Origin: Embleya hyalina
GTDB lineage: Bacteria > Actinomycetota > Actinomycetes > Streptomycetales > Streptomycetaceae
Reading direction: 5' to 3'
DNA: 64,000 nt
NCBI RefSeq assembly: GCF_003967355.1
Contig: NZ_BIFH01000013.1
Location: 492,651 to 556,650 of the forward strand
Within the stretch, counting starts at the first letter, position 1, and each line of letters opens with the position of its first letter. The notes beneath the pieces were generated by a model. The model saw only the letters and a list, made by a program, of their open reading frames with translations, had not been told where the DNA came from and made no database searches. Both the position numbers and the translations under genes were made by a program. Shown here piece after piece: positions 27,064 to 35,470 of this stretch.

Positions 27064-28596
27064 GTGCGCACGAGGCTGACCGTCTCCGCCGCCGCCGGCG
27101 CGCTCGCGCTGCTGCTGTCCGTCCCCGCCTCCGCCTCGGCCGCCGCCCAGGCCGGCCCGGGAGCCCCGGGCATCGGCGACCCCTACTACCCGACCGCCGG
27201 CAACGGCGGCTACGACGTCTCGCACTACGACATCCGGCTCAAGTATCAGCCCGCCACCGACGACTTAGAGGGCACCACCACCATCCTGGCCACCGCCGGC
27301 CAGGACCTCACCCGCTTCAACCTCGACTTCGTGTTGAAGGTGAACGAGGTGCTGGTCAACGGCCGCCCCGCCACGTTCGCCGCCACCGGTGAGCACGAAC
27401 TGGAGATCACCCCCGCCCGGGTGATCACCAAGGGCAGCCCGATCACCGTCGTCGTCCGCTACGCCGACCGGCCCGGCACGGTTCTGCGCGGCGGCGTGTC
27501 GGGCTGGCTGCGCACGCCCGACGGCGGCATCGCCGCCAACGAGCCGGAGGGGGCGGCCTGGTGGTACCCGAGCAACGACCACCCGACGGACAAGGCCACG
27601 TTCGACGTCTCCGTACTGGTTCCCGACGGCACCCAGGTGATCAGCAACGGCACCTCGACGCAGAGTTCGCGGGCCGGCTGGACCCGCTACAACTACCGGC
27701 AGACCAAGCCGCAGGCCACCTACCTGGCCACGGTGGCGATCGGCAAGTTCGACATCCGCACCGACACCACCCCCGGCGGACTGCCCGTCATCACCGCGTA
27801 CAGCAGGGACCTGGGCGACAACGCCGGCGCGGCGCAGGCCAGTGTCGAGCGCACCGGCGAGCTGGTCGACTGGCTCAGCGGCCGATTCGGCCCGTACCCG
27901 TTCGGCACCGTCGGCGGCTACGTGCCCAACGTGCCCACCGGGTACGCGCTGGAGACGCAGGGTCAGATCTTCTACAGCCCCGCGCAGTTCGCCCGCGGTG
28001 CCAACACCTCCGTCGTGGTGCACGAACTGGCCCACCAGTGGTACGGGGACAGCGTGTCGGTGCGGCGCTGGAGCGACATCTGGCTCAACGAGGGCTTCGC
28101 CCGCTACTCGCAGTGGTTGTGGTCCGAGCACGAAAACGAGGGCACGGCCCAGGAGTTGGCCGACTACGTCTACAACCTCTACCCGGCCGACAACGCGTTC
28201 TGGACCATCAAGCCGGGCGACCCGGGCGCGGACCAGCAGTTCGCCGGCGCGGTCTACGACCGCGGCGCGGTGGCGGTGCAGGCGCTGCGCAACGCCGTCG
28301 GGGACGAGAAGTTCTTCCGAATCCTGAAGGGCTGGCCGACCGAGCGCAGGTACGGCAACGCCACCGTCCAGGACTTCCAGGCGTACGCGGAGCGGATCTC
28401 CGGCAAGCCGCTGGCCGAACTGTTCAACACCTGGCTGTTCACGCCGTCGAAGCCCGCGGTGGGGTCGGCCGGCGCGGCGGCACCGAGCACGGCGAAGCCG
28501 GGTCTGACGCCCCGGGCCACGCCGGACGTATCACCGGAGCCGAAGTCCTGGAAGAAGATCCAGGAGACCAACACGGTGCACGAGCACCGGGGTTGA
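27064..28596 (+). CDS. Secreted M1-family zinc metallopeptidase
   Basis: 510 residues. A signal peptide (RLTVSAAAGALALLLSVPASASA) precedes an N-terminal beta domain and a thermolysin-like catalytic domain with HELAH (H320-H324) and third zinc ligand E343 in NEGFARY, the exact M1 spacing. The large C-terminal helical domain of aminopeptidase N is missing; instead there is a short Pro/Ala/Thr-rich tail, as in many secreted streptomycete M1 enzymes. It should act outside the cell on peptides or proteins. GTG 27064 was chosen for GGAGG six bases upstream. Codon 68 (27265-27267) is TTA, so production is probably tied to development through bldA. Confidence 0.93.
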   Translation: MRTRLTVSAAAGALALLLSVPASASAAAQAGPGAPGIGDPYYPTAGNGGYDVSHYDIRLKYQPATDDLEGTTTILATAGQDLTRFNLDFVLKVNEVLVNGRPATFAATGEHELEITPARVITKGSPITVVVRYADRPGTVLRGGVSGWLRTPDGGIAANEPEGAAWWYPSNDHPTDKATFDVSVLVPDGTQVISNGTSTQSSRAGWTRYNYRQTKPQATYLATVAIGKFDIRTDTTPGGLPVITAYSRDLGDNAGAAQASVERTGELVDWLSGRFGPYPFGTVGGYVPNVPTGYALETQGQIFYSPAQFARGANTSVVVHELAHQWYGDSVSVRRWSDIWLNEGFARYSQWLWSEHENEGTAQELADYVYNLYPADNAFWTIKPGDPGADQQFAGAVYDRGAVAVQALRNAVGDEKFFRILKGWPTERRYGNATVQDFQAYAERISGKPLAELFNTWLFTPSKPAVGSAGAAAPSTAKPGLTPRATPDVSPEPKSWKKIQETNTVHEHRG

Positions 28597-28622
28597 CGGT
28601 CCATCGGACGCGCACCCCGAAA

Positions 28623-28662
28623 ACGGCCCGGCCGGCCGCCCCCGAGCGGCCGGCCGGGCCGT
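28623..28662. terminator. Bidirectional terminator between convergent genes
   Basis: A 17-bp perfect stem (28623-28639 with 28646-28662) around a 6-nt loop, placed between the convergent M1 peptidase and DUF3052 genes, 27 and 37 bp from their stops. The stem is all G/C except its end pair. Confidence 0.85.
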
Positions 28663-28698
28663 GGCGCGAGCCGCACCCCCGAAGGTGACGAACCAGCG

Positions 28699-29115
28699 CT
28701 ATGCGCCGGGTGGTTCGGGTCGGGCGAGGTGGTTGCCGGACCATGCTCCGAGGGTGACGGCGGCCACCACCACGAGGCCGGCGGCGTGCGCTTCCTCGGC
28801 GATCTCGCTCCGGTCGACATGGCCGGGTTTGCCCGTCGTGGGGGTGAGGACCCAGATCGCGCCCGTGTCGGACAGGGACCCCACCACATCCGTGAGTTCG
28901 CCGGCCAGGTCGCCGTCGCCGTTCCGCCACCACAGCAGGACGGCGTCCGCGACCTCGTCGGTTTCGTCGTCCACCATCCCGCCGCCGATCGTGTCCTCGA
29001 CATCGGCGCGGATCCGGTCGTCGGTGTCGTCGTCCCAGCCCAGTTCCCGAACCACCATGGATCGAACGATGCCCATCCGCCGCGCGTGGTTCGGCGCGTC
29101 CGCGGCAGTTTCCAT
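28699..29115 (-). CDS. DUF3052 family protein
   Basis: 138 residues matching the actinobacterial DUF3052 family: VVRELGWDDDTDDRIR (about residues 21-36), DEVADAVLLWWRNGDGDL, and GAIWVLTPTTGKPGHVD. These small acidic proteins are widespread in Streptomyces and mycobacteria, and their biochemical role is unknown. The ATG at 29115 has GGAGG five bases upstream, which decides against an in-frame start 11 codons earlier. It is about as long as other family members. Confidence 0.9.
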   Translation of the reverse strand: METAADAPNHARRMGIVRSMVVRELGWDDDTDDRIRADVEDTIGGGMVDDETDEVADAVLLWWRNGDGDLAGELTDVVGSLSDTGAIWVLTPTTGKPGHVDRSEIAEEAHAAGLVVVAAVTLGAWSGNHLARPEPPGA

Positions 29116-29190
29116 CACCACCTCCGTTCTCGGCATACGCCCATACACTCGCGACTCGCGGCGCCCGTCGGTGATCCGGACATGCGGGCG

Positions 29191-29424
29191 CTACCAGCCG
29201 ATCGTCGGGTGGAAGCCGATGCAGTCGGGGTCCTGCAGCGGGCAGAGCGGATGCGGCTCGCGCTCCTCCCGCAGCGGCCCCTCGGCGCACAGGCGTGACC
29301 GCGCGACGGCCTCGGCCGCGTACACGTACTCCGCACACGTGCATGTCCGACACCCGCCCCGACGTTCGGGCGGCCCGCCGTGCCGGGAACGTCCGTGACC
29401 ACAAAGGCATTCGAACCCGGCCAT
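29191..29424 (-). CDS. Small Cys/His-rich, probably zinc-binding protein
   Basis: 77 residues with CLCGHGRSRHGG near the start and GGCRTCTCAEYV about 20 residues later, followed by two more cysteines in LCPLQDPDCIGF. The C-x-C-G-H ... C-x-x-C-x-C spacing looks like a treble-clef or knuckle zinc site seen in small actinomycete proteins. GGAGG lies six bases before ATG 29424, supporting a real gene. Function unknown. It lies just upstream of the DUF3052 gene on the same strand and may be co-transcribed. Confidence 0.65.
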   Translation of the reverse strand: MAGFECLCGHGRSRHGGPPERRGGCRTCTCAEYVYAAEAVARSRLCAEGPLREEREPHPLCPLQDPDCIGFHPTIGW

Positions 29425-29512
29425 CCGGACCTCCGCGCGTCGGCATCACTCCGTCGACCACGATAGCGCCACCCTCGGCCGTCGCGTTCGGTCATCGGCG
29501 AGTGCCGGTGGC

Positions 29513-29558
29513 CGGCGGCCCGCCCGCCCCGGCGAGTGCCGGGCCGGACGGGCCGCCG
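29513..29558 (-). terminator. Branched hairpin after the small secreted protein gene
   Basis: Outer 10-bp arms CGGCGGCCCG (29513-29522) and CGGGCCGCCG (29549-29558) enclose an inner CCCGGC-gagt-GCCGGG hairpin (29528-29543). It sits 14 bases past the stop of the leftward gene 29572-29916. Confidence 0.6.
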
Positions 29559-29571
29559 TCGGGACCGGTGG

Positions 29572-29916
29572 TCAGTTCGCCCACTTCCCCTTGCCGTAGT
29601 CCAGGTGCGAGCCGATGGCCGTGCAGTAGGCGTAGGACCAGCGGTCGCTGTTGGTCACGACGCCGCGGGTGGTCTGCCCGTTCTTGCACTTGGCCCAGGC
29701 GTAGTAGGCCCGGTTGGTGTTGCAGTGCACACCGAAGGTGTTCTTGTCCTTCCAGGTGTTACACAGCTTGGCGGCGACCTGTCGACCGTCCTCGGTATGG
29801 ACGGTGATGTCCGCGGCCGAGGAGGGTGTTTGGGCCAGGGCGGTCCCGGTGCCGGCGAGCATGCCGCCGGTGGCGACGGTGACGGCGACGAAGGCACCGA
29901 CGAGAGCACGTTTCAT
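29572..29916 (-). CDS. Small secreted protein, unknown function
   Basis: 114 residues. A typical Sec signal peptide (MKRALVGAFVAVTVATGGML to ALA, cleavage near residue 28) is followed by a mature domain of about 86 residues with four cysteines (KLCNTW, VHCNTN, AKCKNG, AYCTAI), which may form two disulfides, and many aromatic residues. This resembles the short spore- or stress-associated secreted proteins abundant in Streptomyces, but I recognise no named family. It sits between the encapsulin gene and a terminator, all on the minus strand, with its own 193-bp upstream gap. Confidence 0.8.
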   Translation of the reverse strand: MKRALVGAFVAVTVATGGMLAGTGTALAQTPSSAADITVHTEDGRQVAAKLCNTWKDKNTFGVHCNTNRAYYAWAKCKNGQTTRGVVTNSDRWSYAYCTAIGSHLDYGKGKWAN

Positions 29917-30109
29917 GGGAGTTGCCTATCTGCGTTGGTCGGGAACAACATGTCGATCACCGGCTCCCGGTGGCCCGGTGCACGTTGTCCGCCCACCGGG
30001 CCGCGCGGCGACCGTGACTCCCATGTTGGCCCGACGTCCGCGGTGCGTCGTTGGCGACGAGCGCACACTCGTTGGCACACGACGTACAGGCGGTTCGTCC
30101 CCGCCTCGG

Positions 30110-31522
30110 TCAACGGCGGTGACCGACCTCGACGTTCTCCAGGATGCCGAGCGCGTCCGGGACCAGGATCGCCGCCGAGTAGTAGGCGGTGACCAGGTAC
30201 GAGATGATCGCCTGCTCGTCGATGCCCATGAAGCGCACCGACAGGCTCGGTTCGATCTCGTCGGGAATGCCCTCCTGCCGCAGGCCGACGACGCCCTGCT
30301 CGTCCTCGCCCGTACGCATGCAGAGGATCGACGTCGTGCGCTGCTCGGTGAGCGGGATCTTTCCGCACGGGAAGATCGGAACACCGCGCCACGCCGGAAG
30401 CCGGTGTCCGTTGAAGTCCACCGAGTCCGGGACCAGACCGCGCGCGTTGCACTCGCGCCCGAAGGCGGCGATCGCCTTCGGGTGCGCGAGGAAGAACTTG
30501 TTGCCGCGGCGGCGGGAGAGGAGTTCGTCCATGTCGTCGGGGCCGGGGGCGCCGTCGTAGGGCTGGATGCGCTGGCTGTGGTCGCAGTTGGCGAGCAGCC
30601 CGAACTCGCTGTTGTTGACCAGCTCGTACTCCTGGCGCTCGCGCAGCGCCTCCACGGTCAGGCGCAACTGCTGCTCGGTCTGGTCCATCGGCCCGTTGTA
30701 GAGGTCCGCGACCCGGCTGTGCACCTTGAGCACGGTCTGGGCGGCGGAGAGTTCGTATTCGCGCGGCGCGAGTTCGTAGTCCACGAAGGTGTGCGGGAGG
30801 ACCGCCTCGCCGACGTGGCCGGCGATCAGATCGATCGCCGCCTCGCCGTACTTGTTGGTCCGCTGCTTCGGGATCCGCGCCACGCCGTCGAGATGGGCGC
30901 GCAGCGACTCGGCCCGCTCGGCGAGGTTCCGCACGTCGGCCAGGGTCAGTTCCAGCACCGTGCAGGCCGTGCTCGCCCGGAACGTGCTCGCCCAGGTCGG
31001 CTCCGCCGCGGTCAGACACTCGTCACCGAAGTACGCCCCGTCGGCCAGCGCGCCGAGAACCGTTTCACCGCCGTACGGCCCCGTCCCCACCCGGTCGACG
31101 CGCCCGTGCGCCAGCAGGAACACCCGCTCGACGGCCGTCCCGGCCTCGGCGAGCACCGCGCCCGCCGGGTATTCGCGCTGCTCGCAGCGCCGGGCCAGTT
31201 CCGTCAGCACGGCCTCGTCGGGGTAGTTCCGCAGCGCCGGCAGCTCACCGAGTTCGGCCGGGATCACCTCGACTCGGCCCGCGGTCTGCACGAAGGTGAC
31301 CCGCCCGTCGCCCACCGCGTAGCTCAGGCGCCGGTTCACCCGGTACGTACCGCCCCGCACCTGCACCCACGGCAACATCCGCAGCAGCCACCGGGAGCTG
31401 ATCTCCTGCATCTGCGGAACGGACTTGGTCGTCGTCGCCAGGTTCCGCGCCGCCGCGGTGTCAAGGCTCTGTTGTTCCCGTTCCCGATCCGCGGATGGCT
31501 GCGGATTTGCGTCGACCGACAT
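30110..31522 (-). CDS. eshA: Family 2B encapsulin shell protein (EshA-like, cNMP-domain insert)
   Basis: 470 residues. The N-terminal arm [25 protein letters not shown] (given in parts: [20 protein letters not shown]; residues 43-65) is diagnostic of family 2 encapsulins with the HK97 phage-capsid fold. A cyclic-nucleotide-binding-like domain (about 95-212) is inserted; the HK97 fold resumes near 220 and ends at about 465. The phosphate-binding loop reads YFGDECL then [10 protein letters not shown], without the usual Arg-Ser/Thr-Ala, so nucleotide binding may be weak or altered. Family 2B shells package terpene cyclases, here the divergent 2-MIB synthase. EshA homologues were first described as cyclic-nucleotide-binding growth regulators in streptomycetes. 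Confidence 0.93.
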   Translation of the reverse strand: MSVDANPQPSADREREQQSLDTAAARNLATTTKSVPQMQEISSRWLLRMLPWVQVRGGTYRVNRRLSYAVGDGRVTFVQTAGRVEVIPAELGELPALRNYPDEAVLTELARRCEQREYPAGAVLAEAGTAVERVFLLAHGRVDRVGTGPYGGETVLGALADGAYFGDECLTAAEPTWASTFRASTACTVLELTLADVRNLAERAESLRAHLDGVARIPKQRTNKYGEAAIDLIAGHVGEAVLPHTFVDYELAPREYELSAAQTVLKVHSRVADLYNGPMDQTEQQLRLTVEALRERQEYELVNNSEFGLLANCDHSQRIQPYDGAPGPDDMDELLSRRRGNKFFLAHPKAIAAFGRECNARGLVPDSVDFNGHRLPAWRGVPIFPCGKIPLTEQRTTSILCMRTGEDEQGVVGLRQEGIPDEIEPSLSVRFMGIDEQAIISYLVTAYYSAAILVPDALGILENVEVGHRR

Positions 31523-32254
31523 GAAGAGCCTCTTCCTCCCGAGCTTGGAGCAGACGGGAACAGCCTGACAACAACGAGGGTGAATCTGCTACTACCCGAA
31601 AGAGTGAATGAGGCGCCCGAAGCACGGCAATGAAACCGAATTCGGCCGATCGGACACGCCGGCGCCATTCATGGGAGGAATTCGGCTTTCGCCCCGACGC
31701 GAAGCAGGAAAGCGGAATCCCTCGTCGCACTTCCGGATTGCCGCGCATCACCCGTTTTCCACCGGATCGAAACCGGCGGATCCCCGAAGACCGGCCGGGT
31801 TCGCCGGAGTGCCCACGCAGGCCCGATCGGCCGGGACGGAACCTGCTCGGAGACGCGAAAAACGCAGGTCATCCACTGTGTGCGCGCGGCAAACATGCGA
31901 CCGGAAGTTCACTATATCGAATGACAATCGACCCCTCCTCCTCGCCGAATCGGGGAGTCGCCCTAACCTGTTCCCGGATGCGAAAAGGACGTCCTCCGAG
32001 GATCCTCCCTTTCGGCCCGCCGCAGACGAGAAGCACCTCCACAACCACATGGGCCCGACACCACGGGAGGCCCCACCGACCGGATACGGGAATTCGATCT
32101 CCGCCGTTTCCCGGACCACCGGTCGTGCATTCCCCTGCGCTCGGGGTCCGGCAATACGCGCCCGGATTCCGCGGATCCTGATTCCGCGGATCCTGCTTTC
32201 GACGAAACCGCTCCATCCGATCACCGCCCCATCCGATCACCCAAGGAGTCACGG
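31523..32254. promoter_or_regulatory. 732-bp divergent region between encapsulin and 2-MIB synthase
   Basis: No protein gene is supported. Base composition is clearly less GC-rich than the neighbours, especially 31540-31640 and 31890-31990 (for example TTCACTATATCGAATGACAA near 31907-31926), as expected for regulatory DNA. It must contain both promoters. Close to the synthase start are two tandem duplications, listed separately. No developmental regulator site can be assigned by eye. Confidence 0.6.
32165..32241 (+). repeat. Two short tandem duplications in the 2-MIB synthase leader
   Basis: GATTCCGCGGATCCT occurs twice head to tail (32165-32179 and 32180-32194). CCATCCGATCACC then occurs twice (32213-32225 and 32229-32241). 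Both are exact and end two bases before the ribosome site AAGGAG (32243-32248) of the synthase gene. Confidence 0.9.
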
Positions 32255-33712
32255 ATGCTCGATCACTCGCTCCATCCGGTGCCGACGCCGGGCCCACGGG
32301 CCGTGGCGGCGCCCGCCGCACTCCGCGACGCGCCCGAGGCCGACGGGTGCCGCGCGGACGAGGCGACGTGTGCGGAGGACTCCGTCCCGGAGGGGGGTGC
32401 CCCGCCCCCCGTGCCGCACGACGGTGTGCCCGAGGCGGTGCAAAAGGACGGCGCCCGGGGCGATCCGGACCCGGCGCGCGAGGTCCTGGCGCGGGTGCTG
32501 CGCGGCCCGAGCGGCCTCGGTACGTCCGCCCTGTACGCGGCGCGGCGCCCGGAATCGCCGGAGCCGCCCCGGGAAGGCCCCGCGTCCCACCACCCGGTGG
32601 CCGAGCCCGAAACGCCCGACGCCGGCACCCGGGACGTCGCGGCTCGCGAGGTATGGGAACGGGCGTTGCGCGGCCCGAGCGGCCTGGGTACGGCGGGCCT
32701 GCAACCGGCGCAGCGCGCACGGCCGGCGACGCCGTGCCGGGAGATTCCGGGCCTGTACTACCACCCGGTGGCCGAGCCGGACGAGGTGCGCGTGGCGGAG
32801 GTCAGCCGCCGGATCAAGGACTGGGCGGTGGACGAGGTCGCGCTGTTCCCGCCCGAGTGGGAGGACCAGTTCGACGGTTTCTCCCTGGGCAGGTACATGG
32901 TCGCGTGTCACCCCGACGCCCCCACGATCGAGCACCTGATGGTCGCCACCCGGCTGATGGCCGCGGAGAACGTGCTCGACGACTGCTACTGCGAGGACCA
33001 CGGGGGCTCGCCGGTGGGTCTGGGCGGGCGCCTCCTCATGGCGCACACCGCCCTCGATCCGGTGCACACCACGCCGGAGTACCAGGGCTCCTGGGCGCAG
33101 TCGCTGCGGATCGACGCCCCGCGGCGGGCGTACCGCTCCGCCATGGACTACTTCCTCCGGCTCGCCGGCGCCTCCCGGGCCGACCGGTTCCGGCACGACA
33201 TGGCCCGCCTGCATCTGGGCTACCTCGCCGAGGCCGCCTGGGCGCAGACGGAGTACGTGCCCGAGGTGTGGGAGTACCTGGCGATGCGGCAGTTCAACAA
33301 CTTCCGCCCGTGCCCCACCATCACCGACACCGTCGGCGGTTACGAACTGCCCGCCGACCTGCACGCGCAGCCGGCCATGCAGCGCGTCATCGCCCTGGCC
33401 TCCAACGCCACCACCATCGTCAACGACCTGTACTCGTACACCAAGGAACTCGCCGCCCCGGGGCGGCACATGAACCTGCCCGTGGTGCTCGCCGAACGTG
33501 AGGGTCTCGACGAGCGCGGAGCCTTCCTCAAGGCCATCGAGGTGCACAACGACCTGATGCGCGCCTTCGAGGCCGAGGCCGCCGCGCTGGCCCTCGCCTG
33601 TCCCGTGCCCCAGGTGGCCCGCTTCCTGCGCGGGGTGGCGGTGTGGGTCGACGGCAACCACCACTGGCACCAGACCAACACCTACCGCTACGGCCTGCCC
33701 GATTTCTGGTAA
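32255..33712 (+). CDS. 2-Methylisoborneol synthase (terpene cyclase, encapsulin cargo)
   Basis: 485 residues. Class I terpene cyclase domain from about residue 175: the first metal motif DDCYCED (D242, D243) and NSE-type NDLYSYTKE (N390), ending NHHWHQTNTYRYGLPDFW, all characteristic of bacterial 2-MIB synthases that cyclise 2-methyl-GPP. The first 170 residues are Pro/Ala/Glu-rich and probably disordered, the region used for loading into family 2B encapsulins. That region is duplicated internally: RGPSGLGT at about 82-89 and again at 138-145, each followed by HHPVAEPE or YHPVAEPD. ATG 32255 follows AAGGAG. The product is the earthy odorant 2-MIB. Confidence 0.95.
   Translation: MLDHSLHPVPTPGPRAVAAPAALRDAPEADGCRADEATCAEDSVPEGGAPPPVPHDGVPEAVQKDGARGDPDPAREVLARVLRGPSGLGTSALYAARRPESPEPPREGPASHHPVAEPETPDAGTRDVAAREVWERALRGPSGLGTAGLQPAQRARPATPCREIPGLYYHPVAEPDEVRVAEVSRRIKDWAVDEVALFPPEWEDQFDGFSLGRYMVACHPDAPTIEHLMVATRLMAAENVLDDCYCEDHGGSPVGLGGRLLMAHTALDPVHTTPEYQGSWAQSLRIDAPRRAYRSAMDYFLRLAGASRADRFRHDMARLHLGYLAEAAWAQTEYVPEVWEYLAMRQFNNFRPCPTITDTVGGYELPADLHAQPAMQRVIALASNATTIVNDLYSYTKELAAPGRHMNLPVVLAEREGLDERGAFLKAIEVHNDLMRAFEAEAAALALACPVPQVARFLRGVAVWVDGNHHWHQTNTYRYGLPDFW
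32490..32778 (+). repeat. Internal segmental duplication in the 2-MIB synthase gene
   Basis: A unit of about 170 bp occurs twice in frame. The 24 bases from 32501 and from 32669 differ at one position, and an 18-base run (32590-32607 and 32761-32778, CCACCCGGTGGCCGAGCC) is identical. The copies encode residues about 73-118 and 129-175. Confidence 0.85.
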
Positions 33713-33729
33713 CCAAGAGGAGACCCATC

Positions 33730-34605
33730 GTGACCCAGACAGCCCAACCCGCCATCTCGGTGACCATCCCCGGCCCGGCGACGCCCTACCAGGGGGACAT
33801 CGCCCGCTACTGGGATCACGAGGCGCGGCCGGTGAACCTGCGCCTCGGTGACGTGGACGGCCTCTACCACCACCACTACGGCATCGGGGCCGTCGACGAC
33901 TCCGCGTTCGCCGGCTTCCAGGGCGGCGAACGCGAGACGAAGCTCATCGCCGAACTGCACCGGTTGGAGTCCGCGCAGGCCGACCTGCTCCTGGACCACC
34001 TCGGGCCGATCCGGCGCGACGCCCGCCTGGTGGACGCCGGTTGCGGTCGCGGCGGCTCCATGGTGATGGCCCATCACCGCTTCGGCTGCTCGGTCGAGGG
34101 TGTCACCCTCTCCGCCAAGCAGGCCGAGTTCGCCAACCGGCGCGCCCGCGAACTCGACATCGACGCCTCCGTGCGCGCCCATGTCTGCAACATGCTCGAC
34201 ATGCCCTTCGCGAGCGGACAGGCCCAGGCCTCGTGGAACAACGAGTCGAGCATGTACGTCGACCTGCACGACCTCTTCGCCGAACACGCCCGCATCCTCG
34301 CCCCCGGCGGCCGGTACGTGACCATCACCGGCTGCTGGAACCCCGTCTACGGGCAACCCTCCAAGTGGGTGTCCCAGATCAACGCCCACTTCGAGTGCAA
34401 CATCCACTCGCGCCGCGAATACCTGCGGGCGATGGCCGACAACCGCTTCGTCCCGCAGGCCATCATCGACCTCACCCCCGCGACGCTGCCCTACTGGGAA
34501 CTGCGTGCCACGTCCTCGCTCACCACGGGTATCGAGGATGCCTTCCTCAACTCCTACCGGAACGGCTCCTTCCAGTACCTCCTGATCGCAGCCGACCGCA
34601 TCTGA
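33730..34605 (+). CDS. Geranyl diphosphate 2-C-methyltransferase
   Basis: 291 residues. Class I SAM fold with motif I VDAGCGRGGS (101-110) and aromatic/metal-binding residues typical of GPP methyltransferase such as LYHHHYG (residues 45-51) and SWNNESSMYVDLHDLF. It methylates C2 of GPP using SAM and Mg, giving 2-methyl-GPP for the adjacent cyclase. GTG 33730 starts 17 bp after the synthase stop with an AGAGGAG ribosome site, so the two are one operon. An in-frame upstream extension would overlap the synthase and is not needed. Confidence 0.95.
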   Translation: MTQTAQPAISVTIPGPATPYQGDIARYWDHEARPVNLRLGDVDGLYHHHYGIGAVDDSAFAGFQGGERETKLIAELHRLESAQADLLLDHLGPIRRDARLVDAGCGRGGSMVMAHHRFGCSVEGVTLSAKQAEFANRRARELDIDASVRAHVCNMLDMPFASGQAQASWNNESSMYVDLHDLFAEHARILAPGGRYVTITGCWNPVYGQPSKWVSQINAHFECNIHSRREYLRAMADNRFVPQAIIDLTPATLPYWELRATSSLTTGIEDAFLNSYRNGSFQYLLIAADRI

Positions 34606-34618
34606 CCGCGTCCGACCG

Positions 34619-34640
34619 CCGGGCGGTGATCACCGCCCGG
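34619..34640 (+). terminator. Palindrome ending the 2-MIB operon
   Basis: Perfect 22-bp palindrome: arms CCGGGCGGTGA (34619-34629) and TCACCGCCCGG (34630-34640), folding as a 9-bp stem with a 4-nt loop, 14 bases past the methyltransferase stop. Confidence 0.6.
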
Positions 34641-34787
34641 TTCCGGAACCGTTCGCACGCCGAACGCCGTTTTCGGGCACACCCGATCCGGGGGCGTACT
34701 CCGCTCGGCACCGCCGACGACTGACTCGTCCGACACGCCTCCTTGCCCGCCTCCTCTCCTGCCTCCTCGCGACGACCGTAGCAGCAC

Positions 34788-34807
34788 TTTTCTCCGAATG
34801 GAGAAAA
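34788..34807 (+). promoter_or_regulatory. Palindromic operator before TetR gene
   Basis: Perfect inverted repeat TTTTCTCC-gaat-GGAGAAAA, AT-rich against its surroundings and ending 27 bases before the TetR start. A likely autoregulatory operator. The T/A-rich arms make a terminator less likely, and the operon already has one at 34619-34640. Confidence 0.65.
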
Positions 34808-34834
34808 CTTTGCCGAGGAACTAGGGTGGCCCCC

Positions 34835-35431
34835 ATGTCCACTCCCGTCCGAGCACCCCGGTCGGCCGGCGGCGCGGCGCGGCGCGAGGCCCTTCTCGAC
34901 GCCACCGTCCGCCTGCTCGCCCGGGACGGCGCCCGGGCGGTGACGCACCGCGCCGTGGCGGTCGAAGCGGGCACCACCCACGGGTCCGCCCGCTACTACT
35001 TCGGCACCCGTGAACAACTGCTCGACGAGGCCCTGCGCCGCCTCGCGGCCCAACAGATCGACGAGATCCGCACCGTGTTGCGACGGTCGGCCACCGCCGA
35101 CCCGCGGGAGTTCGCCGCCCGGCTCGCCCGCTACACCGCGGACACCGTCGCCGGCGATCGGGACGCGAGCATCGCCCGGTTCGAGCTGTTCCTGGAGGTC
35201 GCCCGCCGACCCGAGCTGCGCCCCGCCCTGGAGGAGTGGGGGGCGGTACAACGCGAGGCCCTGGCCGCGCGGTTGGCGGCGGTGGGCGCGGCCGAGCCCG
35301 AGGCCGCCGCCGCCGACCTGCTCACCCTGCTCAACGGCCTCGTTCTCGAACAACTCGCCTCACCCGACGACGACTTCGAGGACACCCGCCTGCGCCCCGC
35401 GATCCTGCGCCACTGCGCCGGCCACGGATAG
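34835..35431 (+). CDS. TetR-family regulator
   Basis: 198 residues. The N-terminal helix-turn-helix GGAARREALLDATVRLLARD ... GARAVTHRAVAVEAGTTHGSARYYFGTREQLLDEAL is TetR-type, with a TetR_C-like helical ligand domain. It follows the 2-MIB operon on the same strand but has its own operator-like palindrome and a terminator in between, so it is likely independent. No obvious target transporter lies beside it; the nearest candidates are the 2-MIB genes and the convergent luxR gene. ATG 34835 is preferred over GTG 34826. Confidence 0.88.
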   Translation: MSTPVRAPRSAGGAARREALLDATVRLLARDGARAVTHRAVAVEAGTTHGSARYYFGTREQLLDEALRRLAAQQIDEIRTVLRRSATADPREFAARLARYTADTVAGDRDASIARFELFLEVARRPELRPALEEWGAVQREALAARLAAVGAAEPEAAAADLLTLLNGLVLEQLASPDDDFEDTRLRPAILRHCAGHG

Positions 35432-35470
35432 GCGGCGGGCCGGCGCGCGCCCTCGGCACCGCTCCCGTCG

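Noticed and set aside
30110-31522. Reading the EshA-like protein as an ordinary Crp-type transcription factor
   Set aside because: There is no helix-turn-helix; the flanking sequence is the family 2 encapsulin HK97 arm and body, so a shell protein fits better.
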